Of a stretch of 64,000 nucleotides of DNA, positions 32,790 through 46,987 are shown in pieces. Below the pieces are notes generated by a model. The model made no database searches. It saw nothing but the letters and a program-made list of their open reading frames with translations, and had not been told where the DNA came from. The translations under genes were made by a program, and so were the position numbers. The stretch comes from Diphasiastrum complanatum (lineage: Eukaryota > Streptophyta > Lycopodiopsida > Lycopodiales > Lycopodiaceae): assembly GCA_029204225.1 (NCBI GenBank), contig CM055095.1, positions 65,342,625-65,406,624 of the forward strand, written 5' to 3'. Positions within the stretch are counted from its first letter, which is position 1. The number at the start of each line of letters is the position of its first letter.

Positions 32790-33620
32790 AAATGGGAACC
32801 TGCTCGCCCAGCCTGTCCGTGAACTCGTATAGAAGGCCTAATGTGCAACCCTGATAATAGTGCAAATGCGAAGCTGCTCTCCCAGCCTGTCCATGAACTC
32901 ATATAGAAGGCCTAATGTGCAACCCTCTCTATTTGTAAGGCGTAGGACGTTGTATATCAGCTGCAGCCCAGTGACAATGGATCGTGCTTCATCCCAAAAT
33001 GATGATGAGAGCATGAGAACCTCAAATTTCCTACCCATTGGCTCCCGTGATGGCCCCCACTCTGTCTAATGGTTTGAAACAACCATTTGCCTCAAGCTTG
33101 CATGAACTTTCATGAGGCATTCTAGAACAAGGAACATGAATGCAAATCTGGACAATTTTCGATTTTCAAGTTAGTACTAAGTGATTACTAAATTCTAACT
33201 TCTAAGTTCTAAGTATCTAGTAACTAATTTCAAGAGTCAAGAGTCAAGACTCAATCCAATGGTCTGATGTCAACATCTGACATTAAGATTCGAATTTCGA
33301 AACAAAGTTCAAACTTCAAACAAGGTGCAAAGTTGAAAGTTCAAACCTAGTGGGGGCAAGGGTAGAATGGGCCCATATTGAGGACCCTCATCCTCTTGGT
33401 GATAAATCTCACCAAGAACCGTGTTGCATCAACAACCTTGACCCATGATATCCGTTATGACCTCAAACAGGAGGTCGAAACAGTGTGCAATGCAAGGCAT
33501 CCAAAAAATGTGGGGACAGGCCTTATCAACAAGCCTCCCCATCACACGGCAATTTGTAGCATTGTCCGTCACAACTTGCACAATTTACAAATTATAGCAG
33601 GAGTCAAGAGTCAAGAGTCA
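32790..33620 (-). pseudogene. Inverted hAT (DUF659) transposase fragment
   Basis: On the minus strand, 33620-33450 reads VTDNATNCRVMGRLVDKACP and FWMPCIAHCFDLLFEVI, the same conserved region as exon 2 of the plus-strand hAT. Further left, 33020-32840 reads FWDEARSIVTGLQ and LGLLYEFMDRLGEQLR, the start of the C-terminal half. A 69-bp stretch of that last part is duplicated at 32790-32860. Frameshifts and stops occur throughout. It is a second, diverged family member in opposite orientation. Confidence 0.75.
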
Positions 33621-34493
33621 AGCCTCAAAGGGGACCTTCTCTCACTGACAACTGTACTATGTAGTATGTACTACTATGTGCTATCATCTATGTAGTCTGT
33701 TGACACTTGATAGTTGAATTCAATGTTCACAACTACAACTTATAGGTGATACTAGGTAGACACTTGAAATTGAAAGTTGAAACTAACTACTGCCATTTAC
33801 GATTTAAACTTTACTTGCAGGTCCACCGTTGTGTGCTCGATGTGCCATAGTTTGCTTCGATTGTCACATGATCCCATGAGGGATCCCTAACCTTCGGCAT
33901 CGTACTACGTATGCTAGTCCTGATTCCTATCTAATACTACTACCTAAACCCTAAACCCTAAACCCTAATATCTAATACTTATTTGATATAATCTATTGAA
34001 TTCACTCCCCAACCTTGAACCTACTTACTACCTACTAAGACTTTGTAACTTCTCACTTCTAACCCTCCCTCCTCTCAAGCCTCACGCTACTAGATTATAA
34101 ATTATTGGTACTGAGATTATGAATGCCTCTAGAATCTAAGCTCTCTCCCTCTCCCTCACACTCACACTCTCTCTCCTACACACACACTCCCTCTCCCTCT
34201 CACTCCCTCTCAAGTCTCCCTCCCTTTGCTTTCTCTCTTGCTGTCCCATGACTTTTGTGAATGCTATCCTTCTTGCAAGTAGATTAAGGCTGATTGCTAG
34301 CTAATTTCTAACATTTGTTATTACAGCAAGATAGGCTACCACTACAATAAGGGAGTATTGCACGTCTATTTGATCAAGGGTTCTACTTCAGCCTTCCTCG
34401 ATTTTTAGAGAGAGAAAATGTGCCCTCCTACTAGGCAGCTGATTTCAGAGTTTTCTTTCAAGTTATTGTGGAGGAATTTATTGCTACAAGGGT
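33621..34493. other. Non-coding stretch with CT-rich tract
   Basis: No gene seen. It contains the telomere-like run at 33943-33968 and a pyrimidine-rich stretch at 34140-34240 (CTCTCCCTCTC type). The end (34400-34493) may be the 5' LTR of the third copia element. Confidence 0.5.
33943..33968. repeat. Interstitial telomere-like repeat
   Basis: Three CCCTAAA heptamers plus partial units, the standard plant telomere sequence. Too short to mark a fusion; such short runs are common. Confidence 0.8.
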
Positions 34494-34498
34494 CTAGT

Positions 34499-34921
34499 TA
34501 TTAGGAATTAATGTTTATTTGATACCCCTTAAAAATAGTTTGGCCATGCCTGCGTGCTATCATAGGGGCCAATACTATTTATAGTAAATTCGTTTTTTTA
34601 TTGCTTATGCATGTAGGTGGGCGCACTACTACGAGATTAGGATCTGTTTTACTACTTAGAGATCCAATTTGAGTCTTTACCCAATACAGGCAGTGATTTT
34701 AGCAATTAGCTTTTGTTCTTTTGCTATTAGTTTGATGCTTTTAGCTTTTCACATAGATTAGACAAAGTATATATGTTGACTGGCGCCCCACGACAAGATC
34801 ATTCCAGTGTGTTAGCTCAATTCTCCTATAATCTGAATTCTCTTTAATCTCTATGCTTGGTTTGTGTGAGTGCTAGTAGGACTAGTAACTCCATCTAAAA
34901 TTTGTATGACATTCTCTAACA
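34499..34921 (+). mobile_element. Solo LTR, same family as 11309-11717
   Basis: 423 bp from TATTAGGAATTAATG to CTCTAACA, with target-site duplication CTAGT (34494-34498 and 34922-34926). The last 100 bp share GTGTGAGTGCTAGTAGGACT with the solo LTR in the BAG-like intron. The first dinucleotide has decayed from TG to TA. Confidence 0.82.
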
Positions 34922-34926
34922 CTAGT

Positions 34927-36965
<2,039 letters not shown>

Positions 36966-37449
36966 GGTTCACTATTTTCCCCCCAAAACCCCTCCCAAGT
37001 CATTTTTGGTCCTCATTTCACATATTTTGTGGTAGAGATTGAGAGGGAGGGCGCTTTGGATCTTCGGCCATTGCTGCTCAGATTGATGAGAGAGAACAGG
37101 GCAGGGTAGAGAGAGACTGGGCCTCTGTAGAGAGAGAAAATTAGGGTTTGGTTTTAGGTGTGCTTTTTTTGCTCAAAAAGCAGGTTATTGACCATTTTCT
37201 CATGCAAATAGGTCTAAGGTTTAGGGATTTCGGATCATAGAGAGAGATTGAGACAATCTAGAGAGAGATTGTACCAGCCTATCTAGAGAGAGAAGGTTAG
37301 GGTCTTCATTTCACTTTACTTTTTAGTGCAAAAAAGCAGGTCCTTTGCATTATGGAGGGCCTTTTCTAGAGGTTTTAGTGTTTTTTGTCTGTTTCTTTTG
37401 CTTGTTCTTAACCATCTTAGAGTTCAGGGTTTTGCTTGAGCTACCATTC
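36966..37449. other. Leader-like DNA before the hAT C-terminal half
   Basis: No gene seen. Two related blocks about 165 bp apart repeat AGAGAGAAAATTAGGGT and GCAAAAAAGCAGGT-like sequence. Several AGAGAGA patches are present. Confidence 0.45.
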
Positions 37450-38545
37450 TCCACTAGGCCTGATGGTTTGAGATTTTTGAGGATTGAATTTGACGATGAT
37501 TTTTGGCGTGAGGCTGAGAGCATTACATCTGTGATGAGTCCGTTCTACCATGTTCTACGGTTAGTTGACAGTGAGGGCAGCACTATGGGCCTTATTTACG
37601 TTCATGGATAGAATTGGACAGCTTCTACAAAAGCATTTTTTCTACGAGGATAGGTATGGTACTTTAGTTCATTTCAGTCATTTGTTGTTTTGGAATCTGT
37701 CTAGTGTAATTGAAATAAGTTTGTTGTCATCTTCGCATCTTCGGATTTATTTGGTAACATGTCATTAACTATGTGAAACAGGATGGAGTTGCGGGACATC
37801 TGGGAGCGCAGGTGGAATTGATTCCATAGGCCGATTCATGTTGTTGCCCACCTGTTGCATCCCATGTGGCTATCTGAGCGGCAGGCATCAGACATGGAGC
37901 TAGGTTTGGATTGGTTGAGATACTTGGATGGAGCCGCCAGACACTTCACTGACACAGTACATTGCTTTCAAGAGGCAGGTTGGTGTGTTTGGCCATCATG
38001 CGGCACTAAATCTCAGAAGGCGGGAGAAAGCGGTGACTGGTGGAACCTTTATGGTTCTGCATGCCCAGCTCTACAAAAGTTGGCCTTGCGAGTGCTATCA
38101 CAGGTATTTCTTTACCCACCAAGTTCTATGTGATTAAAGATGGGTTTTAAATGGATGAAATCAACTAATGCGCTTTTTTGAATTTTATGATTGTCAATAG
38201 GATAATGCAGATCGGACCCGCCATGTTCACCAGAGGAACATGTCAGACCTCCTTCGGCATGGACAGTGTGAGGATGACTTTGATGATCTGGGGTGGCTCT
38301 CACCACATGTATGTACTCAGCCACATCCAGCACCATCAACTGCTACACATACGATTAAGTGGAAGGACAGAAAACAAAAAATTCATTTGAGGAGAATTAT
38401 TACTTTTTCTATGGTCAGGGGCCTCCCAAATTATGGTCAACAAGCAATTGCAAAATACATTGGTCAGGGTTTCATATGGACCTTGGATGACGTGAATCAT
38501 TTACCCATTACCATTCACTATCCTTACAAAAAATCAATTCCATAA
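37450..38545 (+). pseudogene. hAT transposase C-terminal half
   Basis: The first exon (37450-37653) reads FDDDFWREAESITSVMSPFY and LRLVDSEGSTMGLIY; after a one-base shift it continues MDRIGQLLQKHFFYED. The intron has GT at 37654 and AG at 37781. Exon 2 (37782-38103) includes a TGA, then LLHPMWLSERQASDME and WWNLYGSACPALQKLALRVL, the hAT dimerisation region. Exon 3 starts at 38201 and has an Asp-rich stretch. The conserved CERNWS-type motif is not visible. It begins where the half at 30659-32034 stops, so both may derive from one element. Confidence 0.75.
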
Positions 38546-40733
38546 AAGCAAATTTTTGGGCATATACACTTTGTATTGATCACATGTACAACTCGTGAAG
38601 TATAATTTCGTGTATGTCCAATTGATTTATTTGTTGTTGGTTGGGAATTCTGAATTAGAGAGAAACACAAGAAAAAAAGCAATCAAGGAGTTACAGTATT
38701 GATTTTGGAGTTTACAAATTTTATGAAAACTGCATCGAGTACTATTTGTCAATGAACAAAGAGTACGAACTTTCAGTTTATGATTCTCTATCCTCATGCT
38801 TTAAGTAGGAAACTCCTTGTATGTTTATGGGATAAGTTAAACTTCTTTGGGCCCCTCGTTGGCTGGTGTGATTGGGCTTTTTTTGGCTAGCACATATACT
38901 ATAGCTATAGCCTATGTTGCAACATCCTTTACCTTAAATATTGGTCTCTATTTCATGTTGCATAGTAAAAGATGAGATGATGTAAATGGACGTTTTGTTC
39001 AGAGATATTGTGTTGTGTATGTCATCAATTGTGCTTTGAAGAACTATAACAAAAGGCATTGCAAGTATTGGCTACTAAATGTCGATTCAATATTCATGAT
39101 AAGTGACTTCCATAGATATTCTGAACAAGTCTTAGTTGGATAAGAAATGGTCAATCTACATGACGTGTTCAAAGAATCAGAGAAGCATAAATTTAAAATT
39201 TCATTCATGATTGGTAACCTGAATGCTACAAAATTTGATACAAACTTGGGGGCCAACCAAATATTTGGTGCCCATCTCATAGAGCTTTATTTATCATATA
39301 TTCATAGAAATCTATGGAATGCTCTCTTTTGAACTTGATTGAAGTTTACTCTAATATAACATGCAGGCCATAAGCCACGTGACTACCCTTGAGACTTTAT
39401 TACTCATAATCGTGGACAATTTGGTAAGAGATTGCATGGCCCCTTCATCCATCTAGATCACAACGAATTGGTATGTTACCGTATCACTTAGCTTATTTCC
39501 TTCATTGTCCATAGTAAAGGTTGTCTCTATTGTAGATTAAATGTTGATGACTCGAAAAGAATGCTTACTCCTTATCACATGTTGGTGAGAGGTATTTCAC
39601 CGATCTCTTACTATCAATATTTTGATGAAGTGATGAGCATGCACCAATGCTAGATCACTCCTTTCTTGAGTAAAGTGGAATTATTTTGGAGCAAAAACAT
39701 GGTCAAAATCCTTCTAATGCTACCAATTGACAAGTCTATCTCTCAATAAGTTGAAACTTCTCCACATTTCCACCTAAACTTGGGATTGTTGATCACCAAT
39801 AGCCTAAGTTTAATTTTATTTTGAGTACCTTCTATTCATTACAGCGATTCTTGAATCTTCTTCTTTTCAATTGTACGTGCTTTGTAAGATATGAGCAATT
39901 CTTCTATAATATCAAGTCATCATAATTCGTGGTACAAATGGACAGCGGTTTATTAATCCTAGCGAACGATGGCTCTATTTAAAGTGATATTCATCCTCTT
40001 GAATGGTAGCAAGGGCCTTTCTGCCAGCAAAATCCACATCTACTTTGACTTCCTTCATTATAACCTCACAGATTGCGTCCGATGTTCACTTGCTAGGCAG
40101 CAAGTTCTTTACCAACATGGCAAGAATCTTCACAATTAGTCTCTTACCACCAGCTCTTTCTTGTATTTCTCGAGTTATCCTTGAGTTCTCTTCATTTTAG
40201 CCCTCATGTACCATAAGGTATGTCTTCATGAGTAGCCTTCTCCCTCAAGACTTGCCTTTTGAAAGTAGTTACATTTTTGCGTCATTTGCTAAACTCATGA
40301 AATTGATACTTTTCTAATATTTGCATCCTGGAGAAATATTCTTGGGTTGAAAAATCTTCGAAAATAGAGGGACCAGAAGAGGTTCAAATGGTAACAAGAG
40401 TACTAACATCTTCCGGCACAAGTGACTGAAAAAGAAGATGAAACAGAATAACGTGCAGAGTAAAATAATTGAAAGTTCCTCTAAGCCTTGAAGCAAATAA
40501 GCCAGTTCTAAATATACCAAGCAAAAACCAGTGATAAAACTAAGTGATTAGCATAATACCAAGGCAACCAAAAAGAGTAAACTGCTTCAATCAAAGCCTA
40601 ATCATTTCCTAACCAATTGTCTGCAGGAAGATTGCAGTGAAATGGCAACTTCTTCTATACCTTAATTTCCTTCATGCAGAAAAGAACTCTTCGCTCCAAA
40701 CCCTAATAGTCTCCTCTACACAGCGCTGATCCC
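38546..40733. other. About 2.2 kb without recognisable genes
   Basis: AT-rich DNA with only short, unsupported frames on either strand. The right end (about 40500-40733) is probably the 3' untranslated region of the minus-strand NF-YC gene. Confidence 0.6.
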
Positions 40734-41585
40734 TCAGCTACCGGAAGGTGGAACCCCTGCTGGAGGATTGGACATTTGTGGCTGCTGCCACATTTGCTGC
40801 ATTGGCTGCTGAGGCATATAGGACATCGTTGGTGCTCTTTGCTGCTGAGAATAAAGATTTGGATCGACCTGCATGGCAGGCCTGCCCACCATCACTGCTG
40901 GTGCTCCTATGGGCTGCTGCAAAGCAGTAGGACCCTGCGGTTGTGGCATGTAATACAGACCTCCATATGGAATTGCGTCGGCAGGTGTCCCCACTGGCAT
41001 AGCCGCCCGCGCCATTCCTAAACCCTCTTCCTTCAGCTCATCTCTTGGCACTATGTCAACAAGAAAGTCAAATATATCCGTGCGAGTAATGGCAGCAGCA
41101 ATGTCATTCTTTTGCAGAGTCCTGCGCTTATTTTCTTCAGTGTGAATCCAGGATCTCAAGGTAAGCTCCAAAATAAACATCTCGCATGCCTTGGCAAACA
41201 GCACAGGTGCCTCAGCGGAAATCATTCTCACATCCTCGTCTGCTTTCATAATCTTTTTTATTCTTGCCAGTGGCAGCTGGTGATTCTTGAAGTCGTTAAC
41301 TTGCTCAATCTCCTGCATTTGGCCAGCCCAGAAAGACTGCAGCTGCTGCTGGTGTTGCTGCTGCAGATGCTGGTAGCTCAAAGCCTGTGCTGCGGCTGCT
41401 GCTTGATAGACTGCCGGTGCCTGCCCAGCCACAACAGGCGAGGCCTGGGTGACCATCTGCGGGGGGGCTGGGTAGGCACTTGCCATACCTTGAGGAGGAG
41501 GAGGAGTCTGTGACAAACTGCCATAACCCACTTGGCTCTGCGCAGCTACAGTGCCCATGGATTGCTGTGACGCTTGATGCTCCAT
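40734..41585 (-). CDS. NF-YC: Nuclear transcription factor Y subunit C
   Basis: NF-YC pairs with NF-YB through histone folds; the dimer binds NF-YA or CONSTANS-like proteins and acts at CCAAT-box promoters in the nucleus. The single uninterrupted frame gives 283 residues. Residues 1-100 are Gln/Ala/Pro-rich, ending [20 protein letters not shown]. Residues 102-178 form the histone fold: [40 protein letters not shown] and [20 protein letters not shown]. The tail (190-283) is Pro/Gln/Met-rich, as in plant NF-YC1/4/9-type proteins. The fold has no gaps, and the length is normal for the plant family. The ATG at 41585 is the first in this frame with a natural N-terminus. It is intronless, as many plant NF-YC coding regions are. 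An upstream ORF lies at 41798-41640. This is the only clearly intact gene in the window. Confidence 0.97.
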   Translation of the reverse strand: MEHQASQQSMGTVAAQSQVGYGSLSQTPPPPQGMASAYPAPPQMVTQASPVVAGQAPAVYQAAAAAQALSYQHLQQQHQQQLQSFWAGQMQEIEQVNDFKNHQLPLARIKKIMKADEDVRMISAEAPVLFAKACEMFILELTLRSWIHTEENKRRTLQKNDIAAAITRTDIFDFLVDIVPRDELKEEGLGMARAAMPVGTPADAIPYGGLYYMPQPQGPTALQQPIGAPAVMVGRPAMQVDPNLYSQQQRAPTMSYMPQQPMQQMWQQPQMSNPPAGVPPSGS

Positions 41586-41639
41586 CCCCTTCTTCTTATT
41601 CTTCTACTTCAATTTCAGCTATTGCTTGCTTACTTTTGA

Positions 41640-41798
41640 TCAGGAAAAGCAATTCCTGCTCTCCGAGCTGCTGCCTGGGGTAAAGATCAAAGTATGCCTT
41701 CCAATTACAGAGGAAGGAAAAGAAGAAGACAAGCGAAGCTCACAAGAGCCTGTGCTGCTGCTGCTGCCGCCGCCGCCGGAAGAAGAAAAATCCTTCAT
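41640..41798 (-). promoter_or_regulatory. Possible upstream ORF in the NF-YC leader
   Basis: On the minus strand, ATG at 41798 opens 52 codons rich in Ser and Gly, encoded in part by a GGC/AGC triplet run at 41755-41779, and closes with TGA at 41642-41640, 54 nt before the NF-YC ATG. Whether it lies in the transcript depends on the transcription start, which I cannot determine. Confidence 0.4.
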
Positions 41799-42114
41799 AA
41801 TCTACTTCTCGAATATCGATCAAAACCTTTGGGAAAAAAGAAGTGTGAAAGGCGAGGGAATAGTCCTTAACAGCACTATATCTTTCACACCCACCCACTT
41901 CGATGCTAGCCACGAGGCGTAATTGCCACCTGGAATATTCTCAATCGTCTACAAACCAAGACGTATAATTTTAAATATTATTCAACGGTGGGAGGAAGCT
42001 TAAAGTCCTGACGTGCCATTAACATGCGCCGGCGAATATATGAAGTAATAATAATACAATGTTTTTTTTTTTATTGGAATTGGATGAAGATGATATTTAT
42101 GTGTATATAATGTA

Positions 42115-42225
42115 TTAGATAACGGCCTGGCCCGTTATGGAATATTGCAGGGCCCAGGGCTCGCCGTCGCCCTGCAATATTCCATAACGAGCCATCCTGG
42201 CCCGTTACCTGACGTTATTTAGTAG
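42115..42225. repeat. Fold-back element upstream of NF-YC
   Basis: CGTTATGGAATATTGCAGGG (42133-42152) is perfectly inverted at 42170-42189. The perfect arms are 21 bp with a 15-nt GC-rich loop. Outside them, TAACGGCCTGGCCCG and the reverse complement of the right side continue with small gaps. The sequence is MITE-like, about 550 bp upstream of the NF-YC ATG. Confidence 0.75.
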
Positions 42226-43829
42226 GGGAGTCCTTTCAGCGCGCTTCAGTTGAGTCTTTGCACACTCCGATACGTTCTGAATAACGAGGAAAACCTTCGT
42301 TGGGCACTTCATTTCATCGTCTGATTCATAGCAAGCAAAATCAATCAGATAAACAGGACGAGGCCTAGACATGAAGTAGAGAGTCGCACCGCAGAACAAA
42401 ACATCATGTTACAAGGTTGTATTGAAGACTCTTCCAGCAACTTCCAATGTCCTTCTGCCCCAGCCTTACGATCTCAATAAAAGTAACAAGACAAAAGGAA
42501 CTATTAACAGGTAAAATTGTTTACAAAATGTTATGAAAAACATCTAGCTATTTATCAGATTTTATCGTCTGCTGCAATAGGGAAAAAACCTCTCGATTTT
42601 TTTGGTTAAACACCAAATTTGTTTAGGACATTTACAATCATTTGAATGGATATTGATCTGTTGTTGTGTCTGTGTCAATCAACAACAAAACACCAATGGA
42701 ATGGGTACAGTTGTTGTCCCTTCGTCATCATCATCATCCACGTTATTAGCAGGGGGTGGCCTTTCTGCGACCTCAATTGAGCGCCTTCAGAAATGCTTGC
42801 GGCAGCACAAGAGGTGAAACAGGTGGCTTACTTTGCTTGAATATCAATCGATCAGTTACCTGTGGATGCAGATGGACTGGAATATATGCGTGAAGGCCCC
42901 CTTTCATTTGTGAAGACCACCCTTCAACTTGTTTATGAAGGTTTTATTGTCAACCCATTCTGGATAATTAAGCGGCCTCTTTTTAACGAGGAATCGGCCA
43001 CCCCTGCCTTTTTAAATTTCGTTAATTAAACAAGAAAGATGTGATATTGTACCACAAAGGCCTTGCAATGTCATAATAATATGAATCCTAAAATTTAAAA
43101 TTTTAGGATTTGTTTAAAGTGTTTTTTATATTGTTGTGATAAATTTTTACATTTGAATGTTAAATGGAATCTATAATATTTATTATAAGTTTTGTACAAA
43201 GTTGTTTTTTAGAAAAAGATGTTGTTCCATTCTTGTACTTGTTGGCTTTTGCAAACGATGGCCCAAAGTTTGAATGAATTAAAATACTAATTAAAAAGGA
43301 TAAATTTGTTATATAATTTTGTATAATAATTTTAGTCTTGTTCAAAAAATATTTTGAGCATTTTGGCCCATTATTTTGTGTAGTTAGTGTATATAATGAT
43401 TTTGAAATATGTGAATTAATGTTTTAAGAAATTGGTAAGATTTGTAATTTTTATTAGTTTATGTTTTGATTAATTCCAGTCATTACCAATGTTCATTCAA
43501 CCTAAAATTTCAATTCAATTGCCAGTTTGTTTATTCTTTGTGTGATAAACAATGATATTAACTGCGACAAAAAGAAGAATCTTAAAAGTACCTCATCATC
43601 TTTGTTTTAGCATGTGGTAAAATTTCTAATTGCAACACAATCAAAAACTTGCAAATTTGTATATTTGTGAAGATAATCATTGTCTTCATTCAAACATATA
43701 AAACAATCATGTTTAGCAAGTAACGAAGACTAGCAAGCGTAATCTTTTTTTTGAATAATCATGTTTTAACATACATAATTTGTGTACGTTGTAGAATATT
43801 TTAGTATTTAAGAATATTCAAAGTTGATA
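42226..43829. other. AT-rich DNA with a small exon-like frame
   Basis: A frame ending at 42817 reads VVVPSSSSSSTLLAGGGLS then IERLQKCLRQHKR. It looks like real coding sequence in composition, but I do not recognise a family and no start or splice sites are convincing. The remainder (42850-43829) is very AT-rich and featureless. Confidence 0.35.
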
Positions 43830-44100
43830 TTCACGATCAATACTCACAACACGTATTCACAATATTCATGTATCTCATAATATACGTTTCTCAATATTCA
43901 CAATTTCACATCAGTATTCACGATTTGTATTCACAATGTTCACGATCAATATTCACAATATTCACGATCACTATTCACAACATTCACGATGAAAATCTCA
44001 ATTTCTCAATTTCTCAGAATCTCAGTTTCTCAATTTCTCAGAATCTCAATTTCTCAGTTTCTCAATTTTTCAATATTCGCAATTCAACGCTCACAAACCA
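43830..44100. repeat. ATTCACGATCA and TTTCTCAGAATCTCAA minisatellites
   Basis: First comes a run of ATTCACAATATTCACGATCA variants (43830-43990), then about 100 bp of TTTCTCAGAATCTCAA variants (43990-44090). Both units are about 16-22 bp and imperfect. Confidence 0.85.
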
Positions 44101-46345
44101 TCAATAAAGTAATCTTCAAGTCGTATCTCTAAAAAATTGATCATTTCTTCATCCAGTATGGAAGACATTGTCTATATGTCCTGCAAAAGAAAACACAATC
44201 GCAAAATTATAATTTGATAGTGATCAGTTTTTATTGGTGAAAGCTTATTGATGAATTATATCTGTCACAAAAGGTGTAATAACTACAATTTTATAGATCA
44301 AGTATACAAAAAAACAAAACAAAACACAATATTTGAGCTTTGACCACATTTGATACTATTTAATACCACATAATATGTTTCAACTTTCACTTTGTTACAA
44401 ACTCCAATGACCGACCTAAACACAGTATATTGCCTTTGTAAGACAAGGCCAATAAAATGTACTGGATTTTATTATATGATAAAATAGGCATCTTCTACTC
44501 GTCGACACTCTAGCAAAGAAAAAAAATGTAACACTAAGGACAAATAGTGTGGGCATTTAAATAAAGTGCATTTAAGAGAGATCATATAATTGGAATTTGA
44601 TAAGAATGCTGGTCGCTTTTGAAGAAACGCAAGTTAAAGCATTAACTACCGAACTTGTTCATAACTTCCTTCCCTATCTGTATGCAACTGTGGCACAAAA
44701 GTCTGCAATGGCATGCAAAGTATCTCAAAGGATGATTGTTGATGACAGAGCTCGTGCAATCAAATCAACTGTTTGTAGATGTACTTCATGCGAGCAGCAG
44801 AAACAATCAATTTAGACACTCAAAAAACTATCAACAAAAAAACCAGACGAGCGATAGAAAGCGCAAAGCAACTAGCAACGACCAACGAACAAGCATGGAA
44901 TTTATATTCACAAATGACAAATCATGCAATCAGCAGCGACACCGCACACAAAAACAACATGCATGGAATTTCTATTCGTAGATGCCCAATTATAGCCTTT
45001 CATTTAACAAGGAGATGGTTCGAAGAGAAAAGACTGCTGAACTTTCACTCAAAAGACAACTGTAGCTTTTTGCTATCTCCGCCATGCAGCATGGATGCTT
45101 TCTGCTAACAAGGAAAACGTGAATCAAAGAATTAGACATAAATCACATGAGATTGTGAAGTAATTGTCTGAACAGATTCTTGAGCAACCATCTATATAAC
45201 ATTTAAAACAAGAAATTGTTGGCAGCTAATCTTTGCACTCAATTGCATTACACAATATGTAAGTTGATTTGCATGCAATAATCTTCGCAATCAATTCCAG
45301 TGTAAGTTATAGATTGATCTAAAACCATTAATGCAAAGCTCAAGCTACCGTTGATCATCTTTACCCTCGTATATGATTTCTAAAAGGATGACAAACTTGG
45401 AGCGTCTCACGAAGCATAGCAGAATTATCATTCTAAAACACGTAAGCTAGCCCTTCGGAACATCGTAAGTGCCACTGTGTAAACGCTTTTTGGAGGATTT
45501 GAGAGAGCCTTAACGAAACATCTGGTGGTAGCTCGCGTGAGTCAATTTATCCAAAAGAAACGGAAACAAAAAGTCTTTAATAAAAGTCTCTTTGTCATTG
45601 TTCTACATGATTGTTGTTGTTACTCTGATGCAACAAGCTCGTAACATTGTTGTTGTTGCAACCGCCCTGCCGCTTCCACCGATGCTCCTCCAGGCTCCTA
45701 TTGAGCTCGCAAAGCAAAGGAAAAAATATGTCTCATTAATGAAAGCAAACATCGCAACAAATCCTTTACATATCAATCCGACGACTCCAAATGACCACAT
45801 TCAGTGTTGTTTTGGCCTTGCGAATCATGCAAACAATGTATGTCTTCTTAAGAATTTTTGTGAATCATGCAAACAATGCATGCCTTTTAATGAAAACTGT
45901 GAGGCTCACGATCTCACATTATCCAATTATATTATAAATTTTTATAATTTTTATACATGTAAATGTACTATAGTGCCTAAATTTATATTAAGGCCTATTT
46001 GCATCTTGTAAATTTATTTTTAGGTTAGAACTCGTGACGTTTTGTGAGACGTTCTATAGAGACGCATTAGCGGATCTCAACCGACATACGACATTTAGGC
46101 CGGTGATCGTTCCTATAAGGTCGACACTTCATGCCATTGTACATACGCACAGATTTGAGTATCAATAGAGAGAGAAGAGAGCCAGTTTCTATAAGCTTGA
46201 GCGTTCTTTCCCTCTGTCATCTCTTACAACATTACTTCTTATCAATTGAGCGAATACACTTTGAACGATCTGTAACTGTTTCTGATGCTTCTCTATCTGC
46301 GTCACACCTACTTTTCATTTCTTACTGAATTTCAGTACTCTAACG
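44101..46345. other. Region left of the Athila-like element
   Basis: No gene recognised. Positions 44398-44453 resemble 60476-60533 beyond the element. A local duplication of GAATCATGCAAACAATG lies at 45821 and 45862. The segment 46020-46345 could be the upstream part of a longer 5' LTR, but the 3' copy has no match to it. Confidence 0.45.
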
Positions 46346-46899
46346 TAGATTTTCAGGCGTCACCAAAGAGCGACAATTCTAACTAATGTGTGCAGAGAAT
46401 TAGCCAAAGTTGTTAAGCATAACCATAAGCATAATTTCTTCCAATTCTGAATGAGATGTGTGTTCAGATAATGAACTTGTTTGATGTTCTTTTCTGTTTG
46501 CTTCCTGTGATAAGAACTAATTCTCTATGTTCGATTAAGAGGAATCATTAGCCAATTCAATTTCGTTTGATGAATCTATTTGCTAGTTGTTGTCTGATCT
46601 GATTGCTTACTGTTATCCTTAGAGCCTAAAAGATAAAGTAACCTTTTATAATTACAGACCTTGACCAAATCGTTTCACCATTGGTGTTTCTGGATGCCAA
46701 TTTACCCTAATATCTTTAGATAACCAGATATGTCGCTGTAGTATTCACTATGAATATTACATATCACATTCCATTCACCCTCTTACATACACTTATCATA
46801 CAAAAGAAGAGATTATTCTCTCTCTTGGGGAACGATCAAACCTTTTATACTACTTAATTCATTCATTTTATGAAAATCTATAACGACTAGGCCACCACA
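46346..46899 (+). repeat. Athila-like 5' LTR (shared part)
   Basis: 554 bp repeated at 59818-60370, ending ACTAGGCCACCACA. Its start is set only by the limit of homology with the other copy. Confidence 0.85.
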
Positions 46900-46903
46900 T
46901 AAT

Positions 46904-46921
46904 TTGGCGTCGTTGCCGGGG
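46904..46921 (+). other. Primer binding site, tRNA-Asp type
   Basis: TGGCGTCGTTGCCGGGGA follows the LTR after four bases. It differs at one position from the TGGCGCCGTTGCCGGGGA typical of plant Athila and Tat elements. Confidence 0.8.
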
Positions 46922-46987
46922 AGATGAATTTCATCTTTTGTAGTATTTTTAAGTGTATTAAGTCTACGAATCTTCCTTATGTAACGC

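Noticed and set aside
33943-33968. Telomere fusion point
   Set aside because: Only about three and a half CCCTAAA units and no subtelomeric context; such short runs are common.
41112-41513. 133-codon plus-strand frame
   Set aside because: It is the antisense shadow of the NF-YC coding sequence.
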